Source: Persicaria tinctoria (lineage: Eukaryota > Streptophyta > Magnoliopsida > Caryophyllales > Polygonaceae). Taken from it: a DNA stretch of 64,000 nucleotides. Position numbers and translations under genes: made by a program. Shown in pieces: positions 33,672 through 45,618 of the stretch; position 1 is the first letter of the stretch; every line of letters begins with the position of its first letter. Under the pieces are notes generated by a model that did not search any database, was not told the DNA's origin, and saw only the letters and a program-made list of their open reading frames with translations. The stretch is from positions 30,289,688 through 30,353,687 of the forward strand of contig JBANSL010000013.1 in NCBI GenBank assembly GCA_037127255.1, in the 5' to 3' direction.

Positions 33672-35164
33672 CAGACCTCTGGCTCGTGTAATTGGTGCCC
33701 GCTCTTGAGTTTGATAGATGCGACGTGTCCAAATTTCCCTTGAGGATTTGGTACTGTTTGCCCAGGGAGTTGTCCGGATGGTCGTGGAATCTGAGCCATG
33801 AATTGACCCATTTGAGTCTCAATGCTTCTCTTCCAGGTGTCTAGCTCTCCAAATTTTGTATTAATGTTCTGGAACTGGTTGTTGATGGTGCCTTGATTCC
33901 GGCGCATCTCTTCAAGGACGAGCTGTAAGTCATCTTTCTTTTGATCCCTTTCTGGATGTCCTGGAGCTCTGTATGGCGGGGGGTTCCTAGGAGGACCCTG
34001 GTTCCATTGTGGTTGATAGAACCTTTGATCCCCCATATAGAGATTGGGACCCCCTGCGTAAGCTACCTCTTCGTGTGTCTCTGCCATCCTAACTTGCTCT
34101 GTGTGTGGGCACTCAGTAGTGTTGTGCCCCTGTGATCTGCATTCGATGCAAGGCTGGTTGACAGAGAGATACTTGACTTGCTTGAGGAGCTTATGATTCT
34201 GGTCTCTGTAGAACTGCTCCTTGACATCTGAGTCAATCTCCTTGGAAGCTTCATGGAGGGGCATAGATGGTGCTGGTCTGGCATAGGAGTTCTCCTCATA
34301 GTTTGTGGTAGACCCATACTTTTTGTCATAATTGGTGAGCTTGTCAAGTACACCCCATGCATCAACTGGTGGCATCATCAAATACTCATATCTAGTATAC
34401 TGATTGATCCTGTCCTTAGTGACTTGGTCAAGAGAATTGAAGAAGATCTCTTGAATGACGTAGGGTAGCTGTCCATGAGTAGGGCAAGATCGCAGTAGTT
34501 CTTTGTATCGTTCCCATGCTTTTGCTAGCGGCTTCCCATGCTTCTGTTTGAACGATGTAATCTTCTGGCAGAGGATGGCTGTCTTGGCAGGAGGGAAGAA
34601 TTTGTTGAGAAACTCTTGCTCTACTTGGGCCCATGTTGTGAGGGATCTTGGTTTCAGTCCTTCTAGCCACTTTAATGCAGGTCCGACGAGGGACCAACGG
34701 AAGGCCTTCATCTTGACATATTCCAGAGTGGTACCTTCAGCAAGAGTACGGCACATGTCAGAAAAATTTGTAATATGTTCAAGAGGGCATTTATTAAATT
34801 TTCCATAAAAAGCATTATTTTTAAGTTATATAAGGAATTGAGTGCGAATTTCAAAAGAATTTTCAGGGATTAGAATAGCCGATTCAGGCACGACGAGAGT
34901 CGGGCGCATATAATCCTCTGTAGTGGTTGGGTATTGGGCAAGCTCAGATTCTGCTTGCCTTGCGTGCTCAGCTTCCTGTTCCCTTCCTGCTCTCTCAGCG
35001 GCGATAGCATTATCCTTGGCGGCTAGTTCCCTTGTAAGCCTCTCAATAAGTTGTTCTTGTGTTTCTGCGGCCGCCATGGCTCTTTTCAGTTTAGCTTGAA
35101 TGTGTATAAGGCGCTCCGTTTCGTCTAAGGCGTCAAACTCAGGTATTTGACCAGAACGGCGCAT
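33672..35164 (-). pseudogene. gag: Athila-like gag, nearly full length, copy B
   Basis: It starts at MRRSGQIPEFD (35164) with a coiled-coil-prone N-terminus rich in A, E, Q and R (residues 20-80). The capsid domain follows (FRWSLVGPALKWLEGLKPRS, FFPPAKTAILCQ, AWERYKELLRSCP), then a CX2CX4HX4C knuckle (CIECRSQGHNTTEC) and a Gln/Pro/Asn-rich tail. Only one in-frame stop (TAA at 34823-34825) breaks the roughly 495-codon frame, and it ends at a TGA at 33671-33673. An upstream in-frame start at 35182 is possible. Gag of this copy might still be partly expressed from 34756. Confidence 0.9.
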
Positions 35165-35226
35165 ATACCTATAAAGTAACACAAAGTAGATGTGAGATTT
35201 AACTACCTAAGGCGTGAATGATAACT

Positions 35227-35244
35227 TCCCCGACAACGGCGCCA
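35227..35244 (-). other. primer-binding site, tRNA-Asp type
   Basis: The minus strand reads TGGCGCCGTTGTCGGGGA three bases after the LTR end. It is complementary to the 3' end of plant tRNA-Asp except for one position compared with the usual TGGCGCCGTTGCCGGGGA. This primer is characteristic of Athila and Tat elements. Confidence 0.9.
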
Positions 35245-35247
35245 ATT

Positions 35248-37175
35248 TGTTGTAGGAGGAAATCGAGAATGCAAATAAAATATGAATAAAGCAAAGCAAA
35301 CCAGATTCCATCCCTTGCAAATAATTACAAGACTTCCTCCCGATGCATCAAAAGGAAGTCAGGTTCGATCCTCGAGGAAGCTGGTCAGCGGTGGAATCTC
35401 ACGGCAGAAGTCGACCACAGGTTGTCGATCTCAACTAGGGTTAGTCGACAGAAGATCGGACAAGTCGAACAGCGTAGCAGCAGCTCCTGGTTTGTTGTCG
35501 ATATCGACCAAATCTACTTGATATCGAGTAAACAAGTTGATGTCGATGAAGCTCTGTCGAGTACCTGCACATGAGAAGCTACGACGATCTGGGATCGGGG
35601 ATCAGTATAACTCGATATCGACCAGAATTTGTCGATATCGAGGACTGCAAAAACTTAAAACGAAAGAAAGTAAAAACAAGGCTTTGTAGGACTTCGAAAT
35701 CAACTTTATGTAAAAGACTTCCAAGATTGGGGTTTGCGACAACAATAACCAAGCATGCATAAGGCAAGAATAAAACAGATAATCATGTAACTTGCATCAA
35801 AGGATAAAGCTTTCGCCTTTTCCAACAATTAGACAACTCTTTCAAGAAACCCTAATTGTCTCTACTGATTTTATGTTTACAATCCAAGTTGTTAGCATGG
35901 ACCTCCATTTGATGGGTAATAAACACATAACAAGTAGTAGATGCTCAAAACATGATAAAAGTCGGATATTAACCTCAAACATGCAAGGCTATCGTCGGAC
36001 TCGCCCCAACCCTAGAAGTGGGTGGACAACTCGCGCTTCATTGCAATTGCAGACACTGATTGAAAGGAAATAACTACTTTCATTAAATCAAACAGAGCTT
36101 ACAACCAAAGGAAGCCAATTCCGCTCTCGCTTCACCAACTCCTCTTGGCCACTCACTCTCTCTCTCTCTACTACTACTTCTCCTACTGAAATTGAATGAA
36201 TAGAAATCAGCCCCCTAGCCTTTATTTATAGGCTTCTAATCCTTGCTATTCAAGGATAGAAATCTCTATCTATATCTAAAAGCTTAAAGATAAATAAATG
36301 GAATAACAAATAAATCCAAAAAGGATATTATATCTAAAAGGCTAAAATATCATCAAGTGGATAAATCTTCTCCTCCATGGATAGATGTTGATAGATCTCG
36401 GACAGAATCGGACATCTTCGGCCCCAAGCAAGCCAAAACTGTGTCGGACTGCTCAAACCGCGTACGCGGCTCCGGATAGATCTCCTCGATATCGAGTAAA
36501 TTACTCGATATCGAGTAAACTTGGCGTCGACTTTAGCTTCAGTGGCATGCTCGACTAGCTGGTCCTCGACATGGCTCGGGTGCGCGCTTCTGGTGTTGTC
36601 GATATCGAGTAAGTAACTCGATATTGAGGAGAGTGGTTTCATCGACTTGTTGGCCGGTCCTTATCGAGCAGCTTCTTCTCGATGTTTCTCGGCCAGGGGC
36701 TCTGGGTTTGTCGATATCGAGGAGAATGGTGCTCAGTGTCCGGTTGTCTGGTCAAGTCGAGTAGCTTTCCTCGACTCCTCGATCAGGCTTCTTCCTCGAC
36801 TCCGGGCTGGTCTTCAAGGTTTTGTCGATATCGAGTAGATTACTAGATATTGAGGAGTGTCCTGGAGTCGGGTAACTTCGTTCCTCAGCTTCTCGACATG
36901 GCTGTCCTCGATCATGGTGTGTCCGGACTTCTTTAGTCGATATCGACAAAGACTCATCGATATCGAGTAGCTTTCAGCTTCTGTCTTTGCTTCTTGGTTT
37001 TCTCCCAAAATGGCTCTATATTCTGCAATATTAAACAAAAACTTATGTAGATCTCCATTTCTTGCAAATAAGCACATATTAAATAAATTCGACATATTCC
37101 CAACCCGAAATATGTAAAGTGTATAGAATATGAAGTTAAATTGTGCATTTCAACATGGCTATTTTAGAGACATCA
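35248..37175 (-). repeat. 5' LTR of copy B, full length
   Basis: On the minus strand it begins TGATGTCTC at 37175 and ends CCTACAACA at 35248, 1928 bases. U3 holds a cluster of TCGATATCGA palindromes (36485-36970). A TATA box (TATAAATA, complement of 36223-36230) follows about 250 bases downstream, and U5 carries another cluster (35497-35640). Outer flank is GTTGT. Confidence 0.93.
36223..36230 (-). promoter_or_regulatory. TATA box of copy B 5' LTR
   Basis: GCCTATAAATAAAGG on the minus strand, downstream of the palindrome cluster. The same box is present in the 3' LTR (32131-32138). It should set the start of element RNA about 30 bases further on. Confidence 0.6.
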
Positions 37176-37180
37176 GTTGT
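37176..37180. repeat. target-site duplication, right (GTTGT)
   Basis: It directly follows the CA end of the LTR at 37175 and matches 31151-31155. Confidence 0.9.
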
Positions 37181-37676
37181 CCATAGGATTGATAGTCTGT
37201 GCAGGCGTTTTCTCTGGAATGGTAGTATAGAAGGGCATAAGCATCTTGTTGCTTGGAATTGTGTCACGAAACCTTACTCGGAAGGAGGTCTGGACATAAG
37301 GGAGATTTTGTCCTAGAACAGAAGTGTGCAAGCGAAGTTAGTGGGTGACTTACCGTTGCATAAACCTAGTATCTGGCTTAATTGGTGCACTTAGAATCAC
37401 CTATGAGGGGCATCAGTGTGGGATGTTGTACAGAAGGTGAATGACACATGGGTATGGAAGAGTTTACTGCACACCAGGAATGAGTTGAGTACAACTTTGT
37501 AGTTTGGCAGCCCTTTCCCAGATTTACAGCCGGTCTTGAACCAGAATGGGGGCATATGTTGCACAAAAGCTTATTATTACCTCCTTAGGGAGAGAGGGGA
37601 GTACTCGGCTTGGGGGAAGTTTATTTGGTGCAAATGGCAGTACCGGAAATGGACCTTAATAGTTTGGCTTGCAGCT
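37181..37676 (+). pseudogene. LINE ORF2 C-terminal part, continuation of 29440-31150
   Basis: HRIDSLCRRFLWNGSIEGH, then WNCVTKPYSEGGLDIR and KLVGDLPLHKPSIWLNW, correspond to the region after the LINE reverse transcriptase that leads to the zinc-binding domain. Several stops are in frame. The text stops at WLAARK (37676), where a 25-base filler and a truncated LTR begin. The rest of the LINE is lost. Confidence 0.85.
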
Positions 37677-39339
37677 AGAAAATGATACAACCAGTGCCAC
37701 GTTAACCCATGTACCTGTCCTAAGTCTACAACGTGGGAAATATTTTATCATGAAAAGGGCATAAGTTCAGAAAATGATACAACCAGTGCCACGGCAGAAC
37801 CGGGTCAAAATAGAGTATAAGTAGGGAAAATCCCAAAAGTATGAATCTGGTGAAGTCAGGTTTCAAACACTCACTCTCCCCCATAAGAATAGACCCCGTC
37901 ATAACAGCACAAAATCAAGGAGTGTATCGGGTACCTGAAACTATACCACCAAGTCAGGCCAAGAGTCCGCCCGCGGGTCCTCTGACCGCGCTGAGGACAT
38001 ATAATACGCCTATACCTAGAATAAAGGATGCCTTCATGCAGTATTGAAATCTTAACCACACTATCATGGTCCTAATTCGTATATGTAGAATATTAAGTAA
38101 GGCCTTAACAAAGAATACCAAGTGGTATATCCCTCTTCTACCACCACCCCTCTTCCAGATAGGGTGGAGACTGGCCAGTTCGATACTATAGCATATCAAA
38201 TCTCATCATCATATCGCATCTCATGCTCATCTCGTATCTCCTGCTCATCTCGTATCTCGTGATATATATATATATATAACTTAAGGAGGACAACACCCGA
38301 TGAAACTGGGCTGCCCTATGACCCTAGTAAGGACTCTAGGACTCACAGATAACGGCCGTTCTGTATTCAAACGCATACAGAATAAGAATGCTCATTCGTA
38401 AGTGCAATTCCTAAGCATGATACTACATGGCATGCTCTTATGCATATGAAACACCTACATACTATATGACACATCAGGCAGGAGGTACTGGTTACTAAGT
38501 AAGCCCCGTAGGTACTTACCTGGCTAGTAGATCGGCAACAGAATAATCCAGCACACAGTAGTCACAATCACAGAGTATCACCTAGTACACAATGGAATAT
38601 ACATAAGTATACATCCAACTATTAAGCACTCAAGCACACCTCAATCAATAGAACAAGTAGCACATTATGAAAGTCATTTCATCCCATCATCCGCTCCACG
38701 AGACCATATTGTTCTCCATAAATCATTCAACCAATTCCGCATGTTCATATACATCATTTTCGCATATACCTCAACAATTCATCAAAATCATAAGACATAA
38801 TTTGTGTGATATAAAATCTTAATACCTCGTCATAATTATCCAACATTTAATCTCTTATAATAATTCACTACAAGTCATGATATTAGTCACACATATCATA
38901 CCGTTAGTCAACGATCATATCATCATGCTAGTTAGTCACCGAACAAGTATAATTCCCAGGTTAGTTCCAAAACCATTTCAAAATCCGAATCAAATAGTTA
39001 AGAATTCCGACCCTTGAAAATACTCGCAAAATTCCTTTTTTCAATTTATTTATTAAATCACTCTTCAACCTTGAAATTCTTTTTCAGATTCTTTTTAAAT
39101 CTCCAAGTCCATATAATGTTATATTTTATTTTAAATACTATTAATTCATTAATTAAACACGGATAAACCTGAACCGAACCGAACTTATGAAAATCCAACC
39201 GAACCGAACCAAACCCGGTTAATTTAACCCCAAACCGATTTAGGCAAAACAAATAAAATGGAAATAAAGTGGAGGGTACCACAAGTACGTCTTCTTCTTC
39301 CTCCGATTCATACGAAAGAAGCTGCTCCCGCCTGCCTAA

Positions 39340-40120
39340 TTGAGGTCCCAATCCCGCCGGCCATGGCTGCTCGACGCCCCCTCCGTCTCGTGCTCCCGCT
39401 CTCGAGCTCGCCTGCCATGCTCGATCCCAGCTCGCGTCTCGCGCTCGTCAGCTCGCCCTCGTCCTCGCCCGCTCACACTCTCGCCCCAGCTCGCTCTCGA
39501 CGCTCACTCAGCCTCACCTCTCACGCTCTTGGTCTCTCTTGAGCTCCGGGGAGCTCGAGCTCACCCGATCGCCCCGCACTCAGCCCTCACTCACTCCCGA
39601 CTAATCTAAACATCGAATAAAGCACAAATTCTAATCGAGAAGGGAAGGAAACGGTGGAAGCTCACCGAGGATGTTCGCGACTTCGGAGCTATCGATTGGA
39701 GTTCTTGGCATCGTCGGAGGCTTGCGGTGGCTCGTCGGACATGCATCGGACATGAGTGAGCATGATGGTAGGGCTCAAGAGTGGTTTGGATCGCAAACGA
39801 GGAAGAATGGCTTACCGGAAGGTTGGTTCACGATCAAACGGACGGGAGATCTTCGAAGGCCAGTCGATGACGCCGAAAGCTTCGGGGACGGATGCGATTG
39901 CTCTTCGATGAAAGAGGAGGCGGCAAGGATGACAACGAAGATGAAGGATCACCGAGGCGTGGAGTGTGGAGATGGCGACGAGAGGAGGAAGTTGATGTGT
40001 TGCTCGGGTGTTTGTTCGAATCCGAGGAGTAAGGAAGGTAGTTGGGTTCAGTGGTGGTCAACGGTGAAGGGAGGTGGGGAGGCTGCTGGTGTTTGTCGAC
40101 AGACAGAAGCGGAGCCTTGA
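39340..40120 (+). other. GC-rich block with open frames inside the LTR
   Basis: Two plus-strand open frames (39340-39609, 89 codons; 39671-40120, 149 codons) lie inside the LTR and recur at equal length in the other LTR (47416-47685, 47747-48196). They are antisense to the element and lie between its TATA box and the end of U5, so in element RNA they would be antisense leader. The 149-residue product (MFATSELSIGVLGIVGG..) is Gly/Asp/Cys-rich without known domain. Conservation follows from LTR identity, so coding is not supported. Confidence 0.5.
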
Positions 40121-40225
40121 ACAGAGAACATGGGCGGCTTGGGTGGTGTTGTGGTGGTCGGCAACTCGTAACTGGTGGCGACGGGTTGTTGTTTTTGAGC
40201 TGCAGAACATAGGGTGTGGTGCTGG

Positions 40226-40236
40226 GTTTATAGGAG
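40226..40236 (-). promoter_or_regulatory. TATA box in LTR of the large element (left copy)
   Basis: Minus strand CCTATAAACCC, about 430 bases from the LTR start at 40662. The right LTR has the same box at 48300-48310, which would be the one driving genomic RNA. Confidence 0.5.
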
Positions 40237-40662
40237 GGGGAAGCTGAACAGAAGCTAGAGTTAGTGGGGTTAGGGGACGCTAGGGGGAAGTAGGGGGCGC
40301 TAGGCGGGAGGGTGGCTGGGGATGTGAATGGATGTGACGGGGAAGTGACAAGTATTAATTACGGGCATCGGTCAAATGTAAATACCCGGGATTAAAACCT
40401 GAATACGTGAATTTCGAATCACGAAATTAGTTTTTGAATGTTAGTTTCCTCGAATCCCGCTTCCTCGAATTAGATTTTTAAAATCGAAAAGGATATCACC
40501 ATCCAATAATTATTTTGAATTTTCGAGGTAAAACGACAGAAATTATTCGCCAAATTTTATATTTCGGTCGAAATCCGCTAAATGAGTTTTAAATTCGACT
40601 TAATTTCATTTTTAATCATCTTTTTCCAAAAAAAATAGGATTTAAAAATCTGAGTCTTTACA

Positions 40663-40674
40663 TTATCCACCTCT
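40663..40674 (-). other. polypurine tract of the large element
   Basis: Minus strand AGAGGTGGATAA directly before the 3' LTR start TGTAAAGAC. Upstream is GGGGACGAGACTTG, a phrase commonly seen at the end of gypsy elements of the Tekay/Del type. Confidence 0.65.
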
Positions 40675-43600
40675 AAAAACAAGTCTCGTCCCCGAGACTA
40701 AAATCATCTTAAAATAGGGGATGGAGTTTGAAATTGGTGAGTCCAAGGATCATGTCGTTGATCCCGTAAGCATCTCATAAGTGCCCCTATGAGATACTCA
40801 CAGTACCGTTGCCGTGATCATAATATCCCCAACAGACCGTAGCAAGAATGTAATATGGGCACTTACCACATCCTTACTCCGACCCTTCGGTCATATCATA
40901 ACTCAAAACTTCACAACGTTCTCTTTAAAACACCGTTCAAATTTTCAAGTTCGACATTATTCAAAAGCATTCCTAACCTCTCCATTCATCTTACCATCCA
41001 CCTCTAAAGACTAATCACATATTCCCTTCCTAGGTTCCAAGTCAGAATCAAGGTTCAACAGTTCCATTTCTATCATTTCCATCATCAAGCATCATGTATA
41101 TATATCGAATAACAATAGCACCTCACGTCTAATAGCATAACATAATCACCTCAAGAAAGCCACACACACTAGCATATCTAACGTTGTATCATATATGGTA
41201 GAATTTATCACATCATCTCACGGAAGTTACACACCATATCAATCAGATAAGCACGTTATATCAATCAGATAAGTACATCATATTCATTCTAACTACCAAA
41301 CGTCATCGCATTAGAAGCAACAACTGCTTTCGTACAGTAGCATTCCATCAAGTTCAGGGATAACTATGTTAGTACTAACATTTCCCTATTGTCATTGACA
41401 ACACATCAAAGAATCAACATCATCTATAGGATAGAATTCGCACAACATTCGGCCCCAAGTAAAGTATATACTAGATCACTACCTCAGGAGAATCTGCCTA
41501 CACTACCAATCATGACGGGACACGACCACTACTCACCATCCCTCGCACTAAGATCAACTTCACCGAGGTCTACCAACTCAATCCACTACCGGTTCTAGGC
41601 ACCATTGTATCCTGCACACATAAAACCCTTCTAGCCTCATAACTATTCGCAATCAAGGCCGAATACCCAAACCAACTACTAGGTATCCCAACTCCTATGC
41701 CATCAAGCCATCTAAGGGTCAATCCACTTCGACATCCCGATCTCAAGTTCTACCTTCCACTCGACTATTTAAAACTATCTCTCGGAGTTCCTAAATCACA
41801 AAATTCCCTCATTCTGACAAGCTGAACAACTCGATCTACTACCAAGACTCCACCTCACATCATCCCCCAAAGAGATATCTTGAATCACCTTGCTAACCTG
41901 ATCATATTCCACGCACCACTGACCACTCTCACTAACTATTCACCTCTAAGAATCCAACTCATACTAATCATCTCACACCTCTCACTCTCGACCAACTCCA
42001 ATGCAGAAATCCATCTCATGCTACTCACAACCATGAATTACCAAGACCCTCATCACCAACGCCTATCCTCAAAGACCAACCACTGATTTTACCTACTCAT
42101 CCCATTCTAGAACTCACGAAACCTGAACCACTCATGACTTCTCAGGCTGACATACCCTAGATCCTCTTCCCATCATTATCCGAATTTACTTCAAGTTACC
42201 ACTCCTTAACTACGACCATTATCCCCAACGAAACCTTATGTCACCCAAGCTCGAATTACCCATAACATCGCAACTTGACCAATTCTCCCACGGTTTTCCA
42301 ACCGATGGAATTCCCACTGAACTCCTATGACATCCTCGTCCGAATTTACTAAGTACCACAGCTTCACCGACCTTCTAAAATCTCTTATCCTCTAGCGTCC
42401 TCAATACCTTATGCTTTGCCTAGTTCGCAAATCCATACTAATAATCTCCCTATCTCAACCTTAAGCCCACAGTCTTACTAGGAATCTCAACTACATTCTT
42501 GCCTAGCTACCCGCCTTTCCTCGAAGACTCATCTCACATACTCAAATACCTCAATAGCCACAATAACCTCCACTCAGAAATTCCCCAAGCATTACCAATC
42601 CTATCTAACCAACCACAATTACTCATCACATGAACAACCCTGATATAAACAACCTATTATCCCCGATCGAAAATTTCCTAAGCAACCCCATACTACTCTT
42701 CCTTGGAAATTCCTCAACCTCATCCCTTACCGAAATCGCTCCCACTCACAGCACACATCACCTAGTCTCAAATTCTACGGTTCCTCAGACATTCCTTAAT
42801 CGATCATTTTCGACACCGCCTACGATCCGCTCATAGACTATCTAGACACCTTCCTTAGCACACTAATCCGTCTCACAACACCTCCTCTCAAGAATCCCCC
42901 GATCAACTTCTAGCTCGCCCATCCACCTCTATAACTATCCTAACTACCTCTACCCACACCCAATCTCAAGATCACCCTAAAGAAACTAGTCTAGACCTCA
43001 TCCAACCACTGTCTTAAGGTACCCGCACACACTACCTGCCTAGACTGCCACTTCTCACTAGGACATGCCTGAACTCAACTATACTCACTAACCACTATCT
43101 CCGACCAGTCCCAACTCACTCGGGACACTCGGCTCTACCCAAGCTAACACATCCATCCTGCACCCCATCTCACACGGCCAATGACCCAATCCAAAGACCT
43201 TAATCCACCTGCCACTTTCCAAACCGTCTCACCGAAGAATCTCACGACTCAAGCTCAAGAAGAAAGCACTCTCGTACATATAACCCATAACCTACTCACC
43301 AGCAAGTCAGTATACCAAGCACCAAGGCACATCGTCATAGAAACAAGTTAGCCAGGCAATCTTTGCTACCAATTCAGCACATCCATCATCACACATTCAA
43401 TTATGTCAGTTCTAGACCTATCACAAAACATCAATTCCGATTAGTATGGAAGAATCTACGATTTGAATTAAGACCGTCCTTCCTTGAGTCATCTAAGAGA
43501 ATCACGTACGCGGCTACCATCTTTCAAATGTGTTCGTCCTTTGTATACTTTTGGCGACGTCAGTCCTGTGGTCTATGGGTCATGGACCCATCACACTTCC

Positions 43601-45600
43601 GTTGCGCCGCTATGGTGCCACTTGGTCGTCGGCCCTTTCTTGCATGTCGGCGTTCATCGAAGGATTGCAAGGGTTAGAAGTTACGGAGATAGGGGAGAGA
43701 CAAGGGTGGACGACACAACTTCCTTAAGAGTTCAGACATGGACCAGGACTAGGGACGATGAGACCAAGGAGAAGATCCCAACCCGAAAGTTACAACGATG
43801 CTCTTATAATTGTGGCACGCAAACACGTAAAAATCAAGAGATATCATCACATTATTTCACACTAGTATGCACCTATCTCAAGGAATATCGATTTATGCAT
43901 TCATAACATGTTCATATAATCAGCTTTATATGTGCGCAGAACAAGCTAGCAACCTATCATTTCATTCACCAATCATGCTTGACCGACTAAGAACATGTAT
44001 GCACAGAATGACATGGGACATATATGGAATAACTTATGCAAGATCTAGCAAACATCACAAGATATCATATGCACGACTTATCACTCATATAGATACACAA
44101 TTAAGCACGTCATAATATTACGGAAAGCATGTTAAGATGTACCCTAAAAATCATGCTAAGGGTATGGTCAATTCATGCAGGGTTGGTATAGCAACTATCT
44201 CATCACATACATCCATATTCGCATAATAAGACTAGGATGTCACACAATCATATGAGGGCCTATAACTGGGAGGTATATGTCCTAAATGATACTAGCAATA
44301 CTCATTAAACATGTACACAGTCATGAGGTCCAATTAGGTTAATCTGGCATGCTAAGTCATCCAAATCACGTTTTAAACATACAACGAGAGTTGACCACAC
44401 TATCATGGACCTAGTTCATAGGGAGATAGTAATCATGGGAATTCAATACATACGACAAATACATCCACTCATAAGTGCAACCATACAAGGTACCAGGCAA
44501 GTCATGCTGAATTATACAAATATAGCATGTCATGAAATCATAAGGAGGCTATCATTATAACTTGACAGAATTCTCTAAGGACAATCACCAACTCACCACC
44601 CCGTTTCCCCGTGGGACACTATATGACACGCTGGACACAAGGACATTCACACCGTTTCTGAGAGAAGATGGTAGAATTCATGTTTAGACTCTTTTGGCAA
44701 GGCGACATGGTTGACCATTACGAGACTCGAGAGGGATGACTCCATAAGACAAAGCACTCCTAACTCGGAAGAATGTCGATAATCAACCTCAGGTAACCCT
44801 CACATTATACACAATCCCCGAAAGTAGTTAGTTGACCGACCCGAATTTCCCGTAGAGAATGTGGACATTAGGTATGAGACTCGATTAACATCTATGGTTG
44901 GATTACAAATAGGACTCAAGTAAAGAAGAAAGGACACTCTCGAACCTTACTAACACATCCAAGGGCTTTGGTGGGATGGACGACGCAATCGGGATTATCA
45001 AGGGGGGGTTGTACTATGGGAGAACTATTCCGACAAGACAGAAAATCTGATTACATAAGAACAATGTTTCCTCCCGCTATCCCGTTTGCACATACAGTCA
45101 TTTACATACTCAAGTTAAGGCATTCTAATTAGTTTGTTATCCTTAGCACAATAGCACTCAACACGGAAGCAATCAACAAGTATTCATATGATCCTCTTCG
45201 AGGAGGATCGCCCTCGGGCCCCATTGCATATATGTACATATAACGTAAGCATAGAGACGATCTATGCCGTCCTTCGAGGGACAGCTGACCGGAGGGGCAA
45301 GAACCTCACGACCTCCTAACTCGACACTCCAACCTTCATGGTGATCCTTGGAGTCTTCTAGGCCCATTTGTAAATAAAAGCTAGTGTTTTGCCTACCGTT
45401 CCCCAAGTTCTACATCCATAAGGGATGTCTATCGCTTTGGTCTCTACCCCCGATATTGTTTCCCTTTATTCATTTATGTTTAATTCCAATTAAATTCATT
45501 TTGTCTTTTTTTTTTTAAAAAAAAAAATTTCCGAAACCATTTGAAAACATCGGGCGATTTTCAAAACCTCTTCAACCTATTGTACTCGGATGGCAAAACC
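40675..45600. other. internal region of the large element, no coding domains seen
   Basis: This is five kilobases with short, scattered open frames on either strand. The plus strand is C/A-rich and the minus strand G/T-rich for much of 41.3-43.3 kb. I looked for gag knuckles, DLGA/DTG protease, YVDD/YIDD and integrase motifs on the minus strand and found none. It may be noncoding or too decayed to read. Confidence 0.45.
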
Positions 45601-45614
45601 TCAGCTCTGATACA
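45601..45614 (-). other. primer-binding site, initiator tRNA-Met type
   Basis: Minus strand TGTATCAGAGCTGA, close to the TGGTATCAGAGC of typical plant LTR elements primed by initiator tRNA-Met, four bases after the LTR end. Confidence 0.75.
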
Positions 45615-45618
45615 CCTT

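Larger units (their letters stand above)
31156..37175 (-). mobile_element. Athila-like Ty3-gypsy element copy B, inserted in a LINE
   Basis: Two direct LTR copies (31156-33003 and 35248-37175) flank gag and part of protease read on the minus strand. The outer ends are TG...CA, flanked by the 5-bp duplication GTTGT. A tRNA-Asp-type primer-binding site adjoins the 5' LTR. The internal region stops inside protease and passes straight into the 3' LTR, about 170-190 bases inside its start. A single deletion therefore removed the rest of pol, the 3' untranslated region and the beginning of that LTR. It cannot move by itself. The LTRs are nearly identical by eye, so insertion is fairly recent. Confidence 0.93.
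37703..40662 (-). repeat. 3' LTR of the large element, truncated
   Basis: It matches 45781-48722 almost base for base, including GC-rich block, (AT)n run at 38264 and the CCGAACCGAACC words. On the plus strand it starts at about 37703 where the intact LTR would already be 162 bases in. It ends TCTTTACA at 40662. A 25-base filler copied from 37769-37793 sits at the broken edge. Confidence 0.9.

Noticed and set aside
39340..40120. Host genes coding for the 89- and 149-residue ORFs
   Set aside because: They lie within an LTR, are duplicated in the second LTR, are antisense to the element and show no known domain.
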